Shown: positions 36,449-48,795 of the stretch, one piece after another | Position numbering within the stretch: the first letter of the stretch is position 1 | Layout of the letters: every line of letters starts with the position of its first letter | NCBI GenBank assembly: GCA_973895155.1 | Contig: OZ316894.1 | Location: 12,090,001 to 12,154,000, forward strand | DNA from: Marsupella aquatica | Taxonomy: Eukaryota > Marchantiophyta | Length of the DNA stretch: 64,000 nucleotides | Direction of reading: 5' to 3' | Translations under genes and position numbers: made by a program | The notes under the pieces: model-generated | Told to the model about the DNA's origin: nothing | Seen by the model: the letters and a program-made list of their open reading frames with translations, nothing else | The model's database searches: none

Positions 36449-36687
36449 CAGGGTTTTTTTTAGTGGCGAAAATTAGCTAGATTCCACTTCCCCAAAAATA
36501 TTTCGCCACTTTTGGCTAAAATTGGCTACTTTTTTCTGTCTCACTAGCCAGTGTTCCACCTAACCCATTAGCCAGAATCTAACGGTCAGTAAAATAATTA
36601 AATACAGAATCTTTTGAGCATCTTCTCCTTGCCACACTTTACATTCGCCACCTTGGCCAAAATGTGAAATCCTTAAAAAATACACTG
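36449..36687 (-). mobile_element. hAT-type MITE with perfect 8-bp target-site duplication
   Basis: A 239-bp element starting CAGGGTTTTTTTTAG and ending AAAAATACACTG, so its ends are imperfect inverted repeats (CAGGGTTTTT against CAGTGTATTTTT). It is flanked exactly by GTTACAGG at 36441-36448 and 36688-36695. The 8-bp duplication and CAGGG-type end are hallmarks of the hAT superfamily. It is too short to encode a transposase. A relative in the opposite orientation is at 29596-29909. Confidence 0.88.
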
Positions 36688-36699
36688 GTTACAGGTGAC

Positions 36700-37600
36700 C
36701 CTCAATCAGAATCGGTTATACCATGCCATAACGCCTGTAGCTACCGTAGCCTGTCCAGAATTCTAGATTACGTTTCAAAAATTGACCGCCTCGTAGGTGT
36801 GGATGAGGTCATGATGAGGCAGTTCCATTTCTACTGTTGTTCAAGAATCAAGGCTTCCCTGGGCATGGTATGGGCGGCTAAACCGCTTTAAACCCGCACA
36901 CCTTAACGCACTACAGTAGGTCCGTTTACTTGTTATCCCAACTGGAGACTAGAGCGGGTCCCACTTTCCAGTGCATCGAGCCAATCCAATTCTGTTACTT
37001 GAAAAATTACGGACTCCCGGTCGATAATTCATAAAGCTGATGCAAGGTTAAACTTCTGAGTTTTACCGAATTCGCAGACATTCGATTTCTCGAGCTTCCT
37101 CTCCACATACAGGAGACTCGTGAGCTTCCTCGCCACATACAGGAGACGCGGACGGGGTGTCACAGGACGTTGTCGTAGGAGACGACCCCTGCAGCTAGTG
37201 CGGGAGGACCAATTCCGGAGAGAAGACAGAGTCGTCGGTGTACGTGCCCCGCCTGCCAACGTTGTCGAGGTAGGCTTAGTGTCTGCGCATGTGGGAAGAC
37301 TACCATCTAGGATGAACTTCTCTTTGTGTCTGTGATGTAATTTGTTTGGGAGGGCACGATCTGAATATTGTCGCCCTGAGCTACGAGTTGTACATCCGCT
37401 GCGCGTACGTAGGTCAACTCTGTTGCAGCTGTTGTGATTTCTGCATCTTGCAAGTGCTATATATGCTTGTGTACCTCGCTAGTCCATGAGCACGGGGATG
37501 AACAGAGACGAGACCAATCGGAGCATCGTATCTGTTCGTACACGCGATTGTAAGTTTGTTTTAAACGCGTAACTAAGCCTAGCTAGCATTTGTCGTCTCG
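36700..37600. other. Spacer between the MITE and the GDSL cluster
   Basis: No supported gene. A short duplication (GAGCTTCCTC-CCACATACAGGAGAC) occurs near 37091 and 37124. The last part is the upstream region of GDSL gene A. Confidence 0.5.
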
Positions 37601-37610
37601 CCAACATTAT

Positions 37611-37660
37611 CATATAAGTGTGCTCATCTCGTTGTCCTTGGTGACAGGCTCGTTGGGCCT
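37611..37660 (+). promoter_or_regulatory. TATA-like box and conserved leader of GDSL gene A
   Basis: CATATAAGTGTG at 37611 is followed by CCTTGGTGACAGGCTCGTTG from about 37636. Matching pairs precede genes C and E (minus strand, near 48.62 and 55.17 kb). B keeps the GGTGACAGG part, and D keeps the TATA part. Conservation across paralogues and a position about 110 bp before the ATG suggest the core promoter and transcript start; this is inference. Confidence 0.55.
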
Positions 37661-37724
37661 TAGAAATTACTATACGTCGACGGTCATTAAGCAAGAGAGA
37701 GATCGTGCTGAGCAGGGCATCACG

Positions 37725-39142
37725 ATGGCTGGAGCAGTGATTCAGACGAGGTTTTCCGCTGTGGCGGTGGTGGTGGTGGTTTTTGCACTCGGCGCAGCGC
37801 TGCCCATCGGAGTTGCGGCTAAGTTTGATAGCAGGTGTCCGACGGGATTCGCAAACTTTGGAGACTCACTGACGGACACTGGCAACGCACTCAATGCGTT
37901 CCCTTATACTGGTGATGCAGAATTCTCACCATACGGAGAGACCTTCTTCGGCAAGCCAGCCAAACGCTTCTCAAATGGGCGTCTCGTCCCCGACTTTTTT
38001 TCCCTGGCGTTCCGCAAGCCTCTTCTGGACGGCTACTTCGCCACTACTTCGTTCGATTACAAATACGGAATCAACTTGGCCGTGGCCGGAGCAACGTCTG
38101 CTCCGTTGGCGACTGCCATCGTACCGTACTCCGTGAATCCGTTCCAAGTAGCCAACTTCATCAGGTTCAAAACCGCCGCGTCAAACACAAAACTGGAGGG
38201 GAGGCCTTGTGGAAATTTCGTTAAGGATTTGCCCGCAAGAGATCCTTATTCGGGCTGGCTGTACACGATCGAATCCGGAGGTAATGATGTGCTGAATGGA
38301 CTCGTAAACAATAGGTCAGTGGAATCGATTATCAATACATTAATACCTGCAGCTCTAGGAAACATCTCCGTCGCAATCCAGACTCTCTACGCACAATCGG
38401 CGAGGAAATTCCTGGTTTTCAACGTTCCACCACAGGGCTGTTCCACCATCGTCCTCACCATATTGCAGGGGTCCGGCTTGCCGAAAGACAGCTTGGGCTG
38501 CATTACGAGCTTTAACCAGTTAGTCTCGGGATTCAACACTGGACTGAATCTCACCGTTCAGGCTTTGCGCAAAGCACTACCAGATGCTTCCATCGCTCTA
38601 TTCGACTATTACAGTGCCAACCTGGAGATACTAAAGAACCCTACTACCTACGGATTCAACCCCAACTTGACCACGACAGCATGCTGCGGAGCTCCTGGAG
38701 CCGGACCACTGAACTACAATCCGCTTATCACATGCGGCCACCCACAAAACGGCTCCAACATCTGCTCCAACCCGAACGAATACGTCAACTGGGATGGTAC
38801 GAGATCTTGTATTGTCTTGTCAATTTTACTTCCACTGGACATGTCTGAGTTGTTCATTCTGTCTGAAGTCATCTCAGGCAGGATCGATTGGGACATCTAT
38901 TCTCGATCTGTGAATACCGTCATATCTGGGGCATTCTAAAACCTTGTTCTATGATTTTGTTTTCAGGTATTCATTTCACCGAGCAATTTTACCGGACGAT
39001 TTCGGTGTTTGCTTTGAGTGGCAAGTTCACCGACGAACCCGTCTATTATAGTAACATCTGCAATCTTGACTTTTCCAAGTTCGGCTCTAAAGTGAAATTG
39101 CAGCAAGCCTATCCTTATCAGTGCAACAACCTATTTGGTTGA
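37725..39142 (+). CDS. GDSL/SGNH esterase-lipase, paralogue A
   Basis: Probable secreted serine esterase or lipase; substrate unknown. Exons 37725-38796 and 38967-39142 give 415 residues. Residues 1-32 form a hydrophobic Ala/Val-rich signal peptide. Block I is FANFGDSLTDTGNA with nucleophile Ser48; the oxyanion-hole Asn lies in the block III motif SGGND; the intron splits the last block, rebuilt as WDGIHFTE with Asp357 and His360. A conserved CCGAPG segment and many N-glycosylation-like sites follow family expectation. The ATG at 37725 is preferred to one at 37590 because MAG plus a signal peptide is shared with B-E. It is the only copy on this strand, tail to tail with B. Confidence 0.93.
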
Positions 39143-40700
39143 TCGAGTTGTACCAGTCAGAGTGCAACATAATAATTGGGAGGAGCTCAACTCCTCTGTT
39201 GAGAACTTACCGTTGTTTCTAAGAGTAGTCTAGAAATTTGCAATTCCCACACGCGGTCAAGTAGTGACTCGGTGGATTTTGAGAAAATGAATTCAATTCT
39301 AAATTCGTCTCCTGTGCACGATTGTGCATTACATCGTCGATTCAGTTTTCGAGCTCTGAAGATCTGCTCTCGGACTCAGATCGCTTTCAATTGTCACGAT
39401 TTCTTCTATGGTGGTATTTGCTCAGTCCACACCCTCCCCGCCCGAAGCAATGTGATGCGGAGCCAAGCGCGTGCACGGCATTGTCTGCCTGTTCCGCATG
39501 TGCACTGATTTCTCTCCGTTTCGGTTGTAGGGAAGCTTTATGAAAATATATCCTGTTAATTTAATGTTTTCTTACTGAAAGGTCCGATCGAAACAGTAAC
39601 TAGAGCCCTGTCCACTCTTGTTGGTCACAAATGCTGCATACATGGAGACGTCCGCGATCCGGGAGTCCTGTTTAATTGCGGGTCATCTGTTTCCAAGAGG
39701 TTGATAAGATGACCTCTAGCTCACATGTCCGGTTCTCACAGCACTTCACCTGGGAGAACTCATTATTGCAGGTCATGTCTGTCGTGACTCTGGAAGGAAC
39801 AATCGACGGAATGGTCGCTTACGTCGAAGTGGCAGGATGCAGCTGTAAAAGTTTCGGACATTAATTGCAAGATGAGGATTTTTCGGCTTTGACAGCTTTC
39901 TCCCACTGTGGATCGCTTAATTAAAGCTCTTGTGACAACTATTCTCGTGCGCCAAATTGAATTCAAACTGCATAGTTTAAACAAGCCTCTGAGAAAACTG
40001 GATGCGTAGGGTCCCTGGTGAAATGTAGCAATGCTTTGCTTGCTGTAGTGCTCGTGAACAGGAGTTGCGTTGGTGAGGGCATTGATTACGTCGATCGGGT
40101 CTCGTCGTTGCAACAAGACAGTACTTATGATCTTTCGTCGGCAACTATTTTGGGTAGAGTACGTGTCACCTCTGTTCTCAAGAGCACCTCCGATTGTAGA
40201 GATTCGTAGATCGTCGGATCTGCTTATTGCTATAATTGTAGAACTTCGCCAGTCGTTGCCACCGGTGGCGTTCCGGTGGCTAGAGTAAGGGAGGGCCTGC
40301 CGACGAGTACTACGTATTTTGTGACACATGCGATCCTAGGAATCTATTTTTGCCTTGAAGCCGAAAGACGATCTTGCTCAAAGACACACGATCTTGCTCA
40401 AAGTCACACGCGGGGTCACACGCTGAGAGTCTTCTCGTACGTAGCATCGAAAATAGTCATTTGACTCCTGTAGACAAATACTGCCATGACTCCGGTCGAT
40501 GGATTTGGCCTGTATCAATCGAAGAAACGGACGTACGTCGCCGTTAATCGGACGTAATTTCATTGTCTACACGGAAGATTGACACGTACAGTGAGATACA
40601 GTCACTCGTAGCATCGGACGTAATTTCATTGTCTACACGGAAGATTGACTTTGCCAACATGCAAATGTTGGCAATAATTGGCAACGGGCGAAATCGATTT
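39143..40700. other. 3' flank of GDSL gene A, inverted homology to the B flank
   Basis: 39290-39400 resembles the reverse complement of about 46900-47000 (shared: GAAGATCTGCTCTCGGAC), which lies downstream of gene C. 39812-39925 matches the reverse complement of 43765-43890 (shared: ACGTCGAAGTGGCAGG). CTCGTAGCATCGGACG at 40605 is inverted at 43421. A 66-bp tandem unit beginning CGGACGTAATTTCATTG starts at 40549 and 40615. No additional gene seen. Confidence 0.65.
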
Positions 40701-40799
40701 TGTTCCACGGTACTCGTACTAGTATCATTCAGAAGTAATTTGCTGCACCCATTTACTCAAGCGAATTTCTGTCGCGTATGATTAAGACAAGTTCCTGAC

Positions 40800-43300
40800 C
40801 AGAATCTCGAGTCTATTGAAGATGAAGAAACTACCGTCGCACGAAAATTTGGGCCGAAGGTGAAGCATCAGATTTTGGCATCCCAGCATAATTACTCGTT
40901 CCGGTGGTTCAGGAAGGATTCTATATATGCTCTCTCCACTAATTCCACCTCAGACGGGCTCGATCGATACAAAGCTTTTATGTATCGTTGACGAACTCTA
41001 GCTTACAGTGTGCAAACATCTAACTAGCTCGAAAGGCAACCGACGAGAGACGTTCGGCCCTTGAGCATCGGACACGGGTCTACAATCGGACAGGGTCGAT
41101 CTCAAACTCCGTCCCGAACTCCGTTCATGTTAGTGCTCACATTTGAATGACTAATTTAAGGAAAGAATGCTCGTAGGACCGATCTGAAGGGAATTCTTTC
41201 ACAGATGTTCCTCAGGGAAAGCCTTCTTTCCCATGCAGTCAGTCACCGGAGCAGCCCTTCTGCGAAACAGAAGATACCTACCCTGGATGTCAAACTTTCG
41301 GTAGTTCTGTCCCACTGCACAACAGTCTTCACATCCAAAATAATTGCATCAGTTACTCTGGCCACGGACGACAAATGCAAGTAAGAAGAAATACACTGGA
41401 TAAATGAAAATAGACTTAGTCCAGAATGACCACTCCGATGAAGATTATGTACTCTGAGCTAAAACTAGAAACTGGCCTGACGGCTACAGATGTTACTCAA
41501 AGTTGAAGAGACACATAAGGAACGAATCTCAAACTGGGAAAGAGCTTTCTGCTCGTAGCCAACGAATGCTACTTTCTTGATTGTAGCCAACTGCACATTC
41601 CAAATTCTCTTTCCATTGTATCTCAAGAAAGTAAATGCCGATCTGTCCATTCATTTCTTTAGATACAAAAGAAAGTGAGACCCCAAGCTTCCATTTCGGC
41701 TTCCCATTTCTTTATGTCCATTGAAAGTGAATTTGAACGCGTCATTAGTACTCTGTAACTGTAGCCAATGAACTGGGGACATACCAGGATGGCGCAGCTA
41801 TTATGAAATATTGATACTTGAACTTCATAATTCGGTATTAGGAAGAAGGCATTAGTTGGCCACCACTCACGACAGAATGTTTTTCTAATTCAAGCTAGAG
41901 ATGATGATTCCTTCAGTGAGCCTCTTCAACCCTGAGCACATAGGCTATCCACAAAATTTTTAGGCATCCTTTGCATGATCAGAAACTCTGGCTCCGTCGG
42001 AGTTTGTGCTCGCGAGTGGTCATTCTGTACTTCCTCTAACGGATCTCACATGTCTCCTCATGAATCCATGTCTTGTTTTGTTTCATTCGTGTCCCTCGTC
42101 ATTTTATATGTTGAAGGATTTCTGTAATGACCATAAATATGGTCCCATATCTGTGCAGCCTTCTGGATAGTGTTGCATGATCTGCTCGATTTTAGGTCTA
42201 GTGGTGGAAGGAAACTCAATCAGAACGAGTGCAAAGAAATGTTATTCATGCAGTCTTGTAGACACCAAGCGAGGTTTTGTTCTCGTATGCTTGCATTTGA
42301 AAAATTCTGTGTTGGGTTCAAGAAAGCTTGGTTTACTTTTTGGATTCTTGGTCAGCCTGTTGAGATATTTGGGTGACTCGATCATGAGTCTCCATCAATT
42401 AGATTGACTTCTTGGACGGGCAGCTTGAGAAATTCATGGAAGGGTGGGTTCCGTAGGACCACCACTATTTTGCTTTGACCATGCTTTTTGTCAGTGAATT
42501 TGAGTTACAGTATAGCATGTTAAAGCTCAAGTGATTTGACATAGACCTCTAGTTATGGGTGCTAGTGCGCTTATGCAAAGGCTTGCCCCTTTAGAGTAGA
42601 TCTCCCACTTTATAGATTAGGTTTTGACATTAGACTTGGAGCATTAGCTCATCACACTCTAGTATTAAATATGAACTATTGGAGTGGTAGCTCCTTTTCC
42701 TTTTTGTTAACTTTTTATTTCCAGGATCTGCTTTTCCGCTTCTTTCTCTCTCTTGCTTTCCCTCTCTGAACTTTCTTTAACACTTTTCCGTAAATTATAT
42801 AAGATTGTAAGCTTTTACTCGTTTGATTTCCTCACTGTAATTTGTTAGTCTGGCCCTCTTCTGTAACTTATGAAGGATTGTTAGCTTTCCCTCTTTTCAT
42901 CTCCCTCATTCTACTTTGTTAGGCACTTTTTCTTTAGAATATAAAGTATTATAAATGGAGGTCTGCAGTTCAGTGGGACAGGAACTACCGACAGTTTGAA
43001 ATTCAGGGTAAGTAACTTCTCCTTCTTGGAAAGGCTCTTCATGTGACTGATTGCACGGCAAAGAAGGTTTTCCAACTGGACGACATGTGAAAGAATTCTA
43101 CTTTCAGATCGGACGTAATGTATCTATACGTCGAACTGAACTTACCGAACTTTAAGGCAGCCTTGTGGAATGAATTTGACCAGTGTACGAGGCACTCTAA
43201 CAAGAACCACGGGTCGAAGTCTCACGTTGCCTCGCGAGCTAGCAAAGGTTCTAAACGATCCATGAAAATCGCGATCACAAAATCAAAATTAACATCAATT
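40800..43300. other. Central spacer of the inverted GDSL pair
   Basis: No supported gene. Short open frames at 41465-41650 (minus) and 42177-42407 (plus) lack recognisable motifs. A loose three-fold repeat with TTTGTTAG is at 42720-42960. GATCGGACGTAA near 43110 and its inverse near 43304 bracket about 200 bp, possibly a small inverted-repeat element. Confidence 0.4.
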
Positions 43301-43929
43301 TTACGTCCGATCTACGAATGAGTAGAGTAGCTTAGGAGAAACTTGACAAGACCGCCAAATCCCAAATGCCAACATTTGTATACAGGCTATGTGTTTAAAA
43401 TCATCAAACTTAAATAACTGCGTCCGATGCTACGAGAGAGAGTGTTGGAAGAAAATCACGTCCATCACACGGTAATGTACGTACATTTCTCCAATGGATC
43501 TGAGAAGTCGATCCATCAGAGCATTTTGATGCCAATATGCGTATCCAGGCGAACTCGTCCAATTGTTGGGAGAAGATTCGCTCCAGCAAACGAATTATTG
43601 CCCGAATTTTGCCCGCAAGACTCGATGCATGCCGCTTTTCTCAAAAGTATTTTTACCTGTACGTGACAGTATGACCGTTTCTAAGTAAACTGTTGCGCGG
43701 GATACAAAAGTCGTGGTTCCGAGGGCACACCTTCATGGCAGGTTTACGAGTACTCTAGTAGTAGGAAGGCCTTTAAGCGATACACAGTGGGGAAAGTTGT
43801 CAAAGCAGAAAAATCCTTAATTAGTTATCAGGAGCATTTAATTTAGGGTCCAGGACTTTAACAGGCAACCTGCCACTTCGACGTCAGCAACCACTTCCCA
43901 CAACAAATCTATTCATCCTACCAGCTCCA

Positions 43930-44540
43930 CGACAGACCTGACCCGCAAAGATGAGGTCTCGATGGAGTAGCACTATGAAACCTGAAGATGTGAGGGGGTC
44001 CTCTGATCGAGCTCATCGAGCAATATGACCCGGAACGTACAGGACTCCCGGACCCCTCCATGCGGAAAGCAATTATTCATTATGACCCCCAGAGTCAACA
44101 CGGAGTCACATTACTGTTTCCCTGTCTGTCAGCAAGAAGTCTCTGAACAAACTTTGAGAGCAATCAGTGTGCATGTGGACAAAGGCTAACACCAGATCAA
44201 GAAATCGTGACAATTGAGCATCCAATTCTCCGACCGGCTCATTTGTCCGACCGAACTGCACCACCCATTCAATCTTGAACTCTCAATCGAAATTAGTGTG
44301 CCCATTGAGAATGCCCACCACTGACTCCCGGAGAAGATCTTCATTAGCAGAACTCAAAATCTGAATCGCTGATGTAGTGCTCAATTATGCCCAGAACGAC
44401 GAAGTTTTTATTGAATTGATTGATTAATTCAAAATCTACTGAGGCCCTCCTTCGCTTCGTGCGGGAATTGCCAATCTCTAGACCAATCTTAAGAATGAAT
44501 AACAGTTCTCAACAAAAGAGTAAGTTAACCTCCCACCATA
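43930..44540 (-). repeat. Duplicated 3' flank of GDSL gene B
   Basis: Shares ordered blocks with 46440-47130 (after C) and 51190-51857 (after D), for example GGTCCTCTGATC followed by CTCATCGAG and CCCCTCCATG, then TGACAATTGAGCATCCAATT. It shows that the duplicated unit extended at least 600 bp past the stop codon. Confidence 0.75.
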
Positions 44541-44543
44541 CGA

Positions 44544-45937
44544 TCAACCAAACAGGTTGTTGCACTTATCAGGATAGGCTTGTTGCAATTTCACTTTCGG
44601 GCCGAACTTGGAAAAGTCGAGGTTGCAGAGGGCAGTATAATTGACGGGATTGTCGGTGTACTTGCCACTCAAAGCAAACATCGAAATCGTCCGGTAGAAC
44701 TGCTCAGTGAAATGAATAGCTGAAAATCACATGAAAATACAAGATTTCAGAATGCACAGGGTATCATTGCATTTCTTGAGAACGGAAGTACTGTAGATGA
44801 CTTCTTGAAGCATACAGCACCGACTTTTCCCGCTGAAAATGAAAACGAAATGAGAAGACAAGGTCTCGTACCATCCCAGATGACGTATTCGTTCGGGTTG
44901 GAGCAGACGTTGGAGCCGTTTTGTGGGTGGCCGCATGTGAGAGCTGGATTGTAATTCAACGATCCTACTCCAGGAGCTCCGCAGCATGCTGTGAGCGTCA
45001 AGTTGGGGTTGAATCCGTAGGTCGTAGGGTTCTTGAGGATTTCCAGGTTGGCACTGTAATAGTCGAATAGAGAGATGGACGCATCTGGTAGTGCTTTGCG
45101 CAAAGCTTGAATTGTACGATTCAGTCCAGCGTTGAAACTCGAGGCCAACTGGTTAATGGCAGTTATGCAGCCCAAGTTGTCTTTCGGTAAATTGGAGTTT
45201 CTCTGTATGGTGAGGACGACGGTGGCACAGCCAAGTGCTGGGAGGTTAAAAAGAAGGAATTTCCTCGCCGATTGTGCGTAGAGGGTCTGGATTGCGGCGG
45301 ACACATTTCCCAGAGCTGGAGGTATAGCAGTCTTCACAATCGATTCCACTGAGTAATTATGTAGGAGTCCATTGAGCACATCATTACCTCCCGCTGTGAT
45401 GGTGTAAAGCCAGCCCGGATACGGATCTCCTACGGGCAAGTCGCGAATGAAATTTCCGCAAGGCTTCCCCTCCAGTTCCGTGTTCGACGCTGCGGTTTTG
45501 AACCTGATGAAGTTGGCTACCTGGAATGGATTCACTGAGTATGGTACACCGGCAATTGGCGACGGAGCAGCGGTTGCTCCAGCCACGGCCAAGTTGATTC
45601 CGTATTTGTAATTGAACGAAGTAGTGGCGAAGTAGCCGTCCAAAAGAGGCTTGCGGAACGCCAGGGAGAAAAAGTCGGGCACGAGACGTCCATTCGAGAA
45701 GCGTTTGGCCGGCTTGCCAAAGAAGGTCTCTCCGTATGGACTGGATTCTGCATGGGAAGTGTAAGGGGACGCATTGAGTGCGTTGCCGGTGTCTGTCAGC
45801 GAGTCTCCAAAGTTTGCGAATCCCGTCGGACACTTGCTGTCGAGCTTGGCTGCAGCTCTGATGGGCAGCGCTGCCCCGAGGATGAGAACCACCACCACCA
45901 CAGCAGTGAACCTCGTCTGAGGCTCCGGTCCAGCCAT
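44544..45937 (-). CDS. GDSL/SGNH esterase-lipase, paralogue B
   Basis: Same type as A and apparently intact. Exons in reading order 45937-44872 and 44719-44544, 413 residues. It has a signal peptide rich in Val/Leu (about residues 1-30), block I FANFGDSLTDTGNA with Ser46, a TAGGND block III, and Asp355/His358 in WDAIHFTE rebuilt across the intron. The start at 45937 is chosen because MAG-x-QTRF is shared with other copies; the frame opens further upstream to an ATG at 45970. Its second exon is nearly identical in protein to that of D. Its 5' flank lacks the three-unit minisatellite found before C, D and E. Confidence 0.93.
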
Positions 45938-46307
45938 CGCCATGCCCTGCCCTGCCCAGCGCGATGGCAATCTCTCTGTTGCTGAATTACCGATTGTAAA
46001 ATGGTTTGCGGGGGCACAACGAACCTGTCACCGAGGACAAAGAGGGAAATAGAAAATAACCAATCTAAACTCCATAATATACAATCGTTCCTTTTTCGCT
46101 TTTGCTTACCCGAATGCACTTTTGTAGTGAACTGCTTATGATTGTGGTAGTGAGCTCCTTATGATTGTGGTATTCGATCCTTACATTTTCCCAGCCATGA
46201 GATCTGATGAAAAGCCAAATAAAGAACTGGTTTCTCGGCACCAAAGTACCCCCTAACAATTTGGATGTTCGTTTTAATAAGTTGCACCACTGCCTGCCTT
46301 TCCGCAA

Positions 46308-46402
46308 TTTTTTTCTCAAAAGTCGTTGGGTCCATGTTTGCAGTAATGCACTTATCCAAAGCCACTTTGAAAGTGAGCACGACTCGTCAAAAGGAAAGCT
46401 AT
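46308..46402 (+). repeat. Dispersed repeat shared with the PIS upstream region
   Basis: TTGGGTCCAT, then CACTTATCCAAAGC and CGACTCGTCAAAAGGAAAGC, match in order 60524-60652 (TTTGGGTCCATC, ACTTATCAAAGCTC and TGACTCATCGAAAGGAAAGC). The copies are 14 kb apart in the same orientation. Identity of the element unknown. Confidence 0.7.
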
Positions 46403-46439
46403 AGTTATTCTTTTAACAGGAAAGATCCTGGTCAGAGGG

Positions 46440-47133
46440 AATTGTGACCGGTACGAGACCTGACCGCTATGTCTTGGGCTGGAAGGGTCCTCTGATCCAG
46501 CTCATCGAGAGATCTGACCCTGACCCGCAACGGAACAGGACTCCAGGAGGACCAGGACCCCTCCATGCACTATTAAGCATGACCTCAGCATCAACACGGA
46601 GTTACTGTAGTGAGTGCTTCCCCTGTCTGTCAGTCGGAAATTGTCATAATAGGATATGATTTTATCATTATTTTAACATCAAGGCTCTGAGCGAATTGGA
46701 GAGCTATCAGTGTTTATGTGGAAACAGGCTAACAGCACTTGAAGAAAACGTGACAATTGAGCATCCAATTCCACGAAGAAACAAAAAATTAGTTTCCTTC
46801 TTCAGTCAATTCATCGACCCATCTGAACCATCCATTCAATCTCGAATTCTCTATCAAAATTAACGATTCCATGGCCCATTGAGATCTCCAAGGCTAGGTC
46901 CGAGAGCAGATCTTCGTTGCAGAACTCACAATTTGAATCGTCGAAGCAGCGCACAGTTTTGCACAGAACGACGAATTGATGATTGCATTGAATGATTAAT
47001 TCAGGATCCACTGAGGCCCTGCTTCGCCTCGTGCGGGAATTGCCAGTCTCCAAATTAATCTTAAGAATTCACAGAAGTTCTCACAAAAGAGTAAGTTGAG
47101 CTCCTCCCAGCTGTGGACAATACCACAATCCGA
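46440..47133 (-). repeat. Duplicated 3' flank of GDSL gene C
   Basis: Homologous to the flanks after B and D. An open frame at 46811-47053 on the minus strand overlaps the block also seen after gene A, but the reading frame is not kept there, so it is regarded as non-coding 3' sequence. Confidence 0.75.
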
Positions 47134-48519
47134 TCAACCAAACAGGTTGTTGCACTTATCAGGATAGGCTTGTTGCAATTTCACTTTCGGGCCGAACTTG
47201 GAAAAGTCGAGGTCGCAGAGGGTAGCATAATCGACGGGATTGTCGGTGTACTTGCCACTCAAGGCAAACATCGAAATCGTCCGGTAGAACTGCTCGGTGA
47301 AATGAATAGCTGAAAATCACATGAAAAGACAGGTTTCAGAATGCGCAGGGTATCATCGTATTCACTGAGAATGGAACTACTGCAGATGACTTCTTAAAGA
47401 ATACGACCCACAATATTCCCGCTGAAAATCACATGAAAAGACAGGTTTCGTACCATCCCACATGACGTATTCGTCCGGGTTGGAGCAGACGTTGGAGCCG
47501 TTTTGTGGGTGGCCGCATGTGACAGCCGGGTTGTAATTCAACGATCCTACTCCAGGAGCTCCGCAGCATGCTGTGAGCGTCAAGTTGGGGTTGAATCCGT
47601 AGGTCGTAGGGTTCTTGAGGATTTCCAGGTTGGCACCGTAAAAGTCGAATAGTGAGATGGACGCTTTCGGTAAGGCTTTGCGCAAAGCCTGAATTGTGCG
47701 ATTCAGTCCAGTATTGTATCCCGACGACAACTTGTTAACGGCAGTAATGCAGCCCAAGCTGTCTTTCGGCGCTTTGGAATTCCGCTGTACGGTGAGGACG
47801 ACGGTGGCACAGCCCTGTGCTGGAAGGTTAAAAAGAAGGAATTGCCTCGCCGATTGTGCGTAGAGAGTCTGGATTGCGGCGGACACATTTCTCAGAGCTG
47901 CAGGTATTGTTGTACTTATAATCGATTCCACTGAATAATTATGTACGAGTGCATTGAGCACATCATTACCTCCCGCTGTGATCGTGTAAAGCCAGCCCGG
48001 ATACGGATCTCCCACGGGCAAATCGCGAATGAAATTTCGGCAAGGCTTTCCCTCCAGTTTTGTGTTTGACGCTGCGCTTTTGAACCTGATGAAGTTGGCT
48101 ACCTGGAATGGATTCACTGAGTATGGTACGCCGGCTATCGGCGACGGAGCAGCCGTTGCTGAAGCCACAGCCAAGTTGATTCCGTATTTATAATTGAACG
48201 AAGTAGTGGCGAAGTAGCCGTCCAGAAGAGGCTTGCGGAACGCCAGGGAGAAAAAGTCGGGCACGAGACGTCCATTCGAGTAGCGTTTGGCGGGCTTTCC
48301 GAAGAAAGTCTCCCCGTATGGAGAGAATTCTGCATCGGCAGTGTAAGGGAACGCATTGAGTGCGTTGCCGGTGTCTGTCAGCGAGTCTCCAAAGTTTGCG
48401 AACCCCGTAGGACACCTGCTGTCGAGCTTGGCTGCAGCTCTGATGGGCAGCGCTGCCCCGAGGACGAGAACTACCACCACCACAGCAGTGAACCTCGTCT
48501 GAGACACTGATCCAGCCAT
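47134..48519 (-). CDS. GDSL/SGNH esterase-lipase, paralogue C
   Basis: Apparently intact copy. Exons in reading order 48519-47454 and 47309-47134, 413 residues. Signal peptide about residues 1-30; block I FANFGDSLTDTGNA with Ser46; TAGGND; CCGAPG; Asp355/His358 in WDAIHFTE across the intron. The intron is about 144 bp and its two ends carry the same phrase (GCTGAAAATCACATGAAAAG at 47309 and 47421), a small internal duplication. Closest in sequence to D. The MAG start at 48519 is the first ATG in frame. Confidence 0.93.
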
Positions 48520-48654
48520 CGCGATGCGCTGCCCAATTCTATCTTTCTCTTGCTTAATGACCGACGATATAATGATTTGTGGGGCACAGCGAACCTGTCA
48601 GGAAGAACAAAGGGACACAATTATATGATGTTTCAAATGTGTTGCTTGATTTCT

Positions 48655-48795
48655 GGCGACACGACGAATGCTTTGCTTAGTCACGAGGTGATTGTACATT
48701 AGGCGACACGACGAATTCTTTGCTTGGTCATGAGGTGATTTTTACATTAGCCGACGCGACAAATCCTGTGTTCCGTGACAAGGTGATTTTACATG
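48655..48795 (-). repeat. Three-unit minisatellite upstream of GDSL gene C
   Basis: Three units of about 47-50 bp, each with GGCGACACGACGAAT, TTTGCTTGGTCACGAGGTGA and TTTTACATTA or variants (starts near 48655, 48702 and 48749). It lies 135-275 bp before the ATG, just upstream of a TATA-like CATATAATTGTG. The same three-unit block precedes D and E. Confidence 0.8.
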
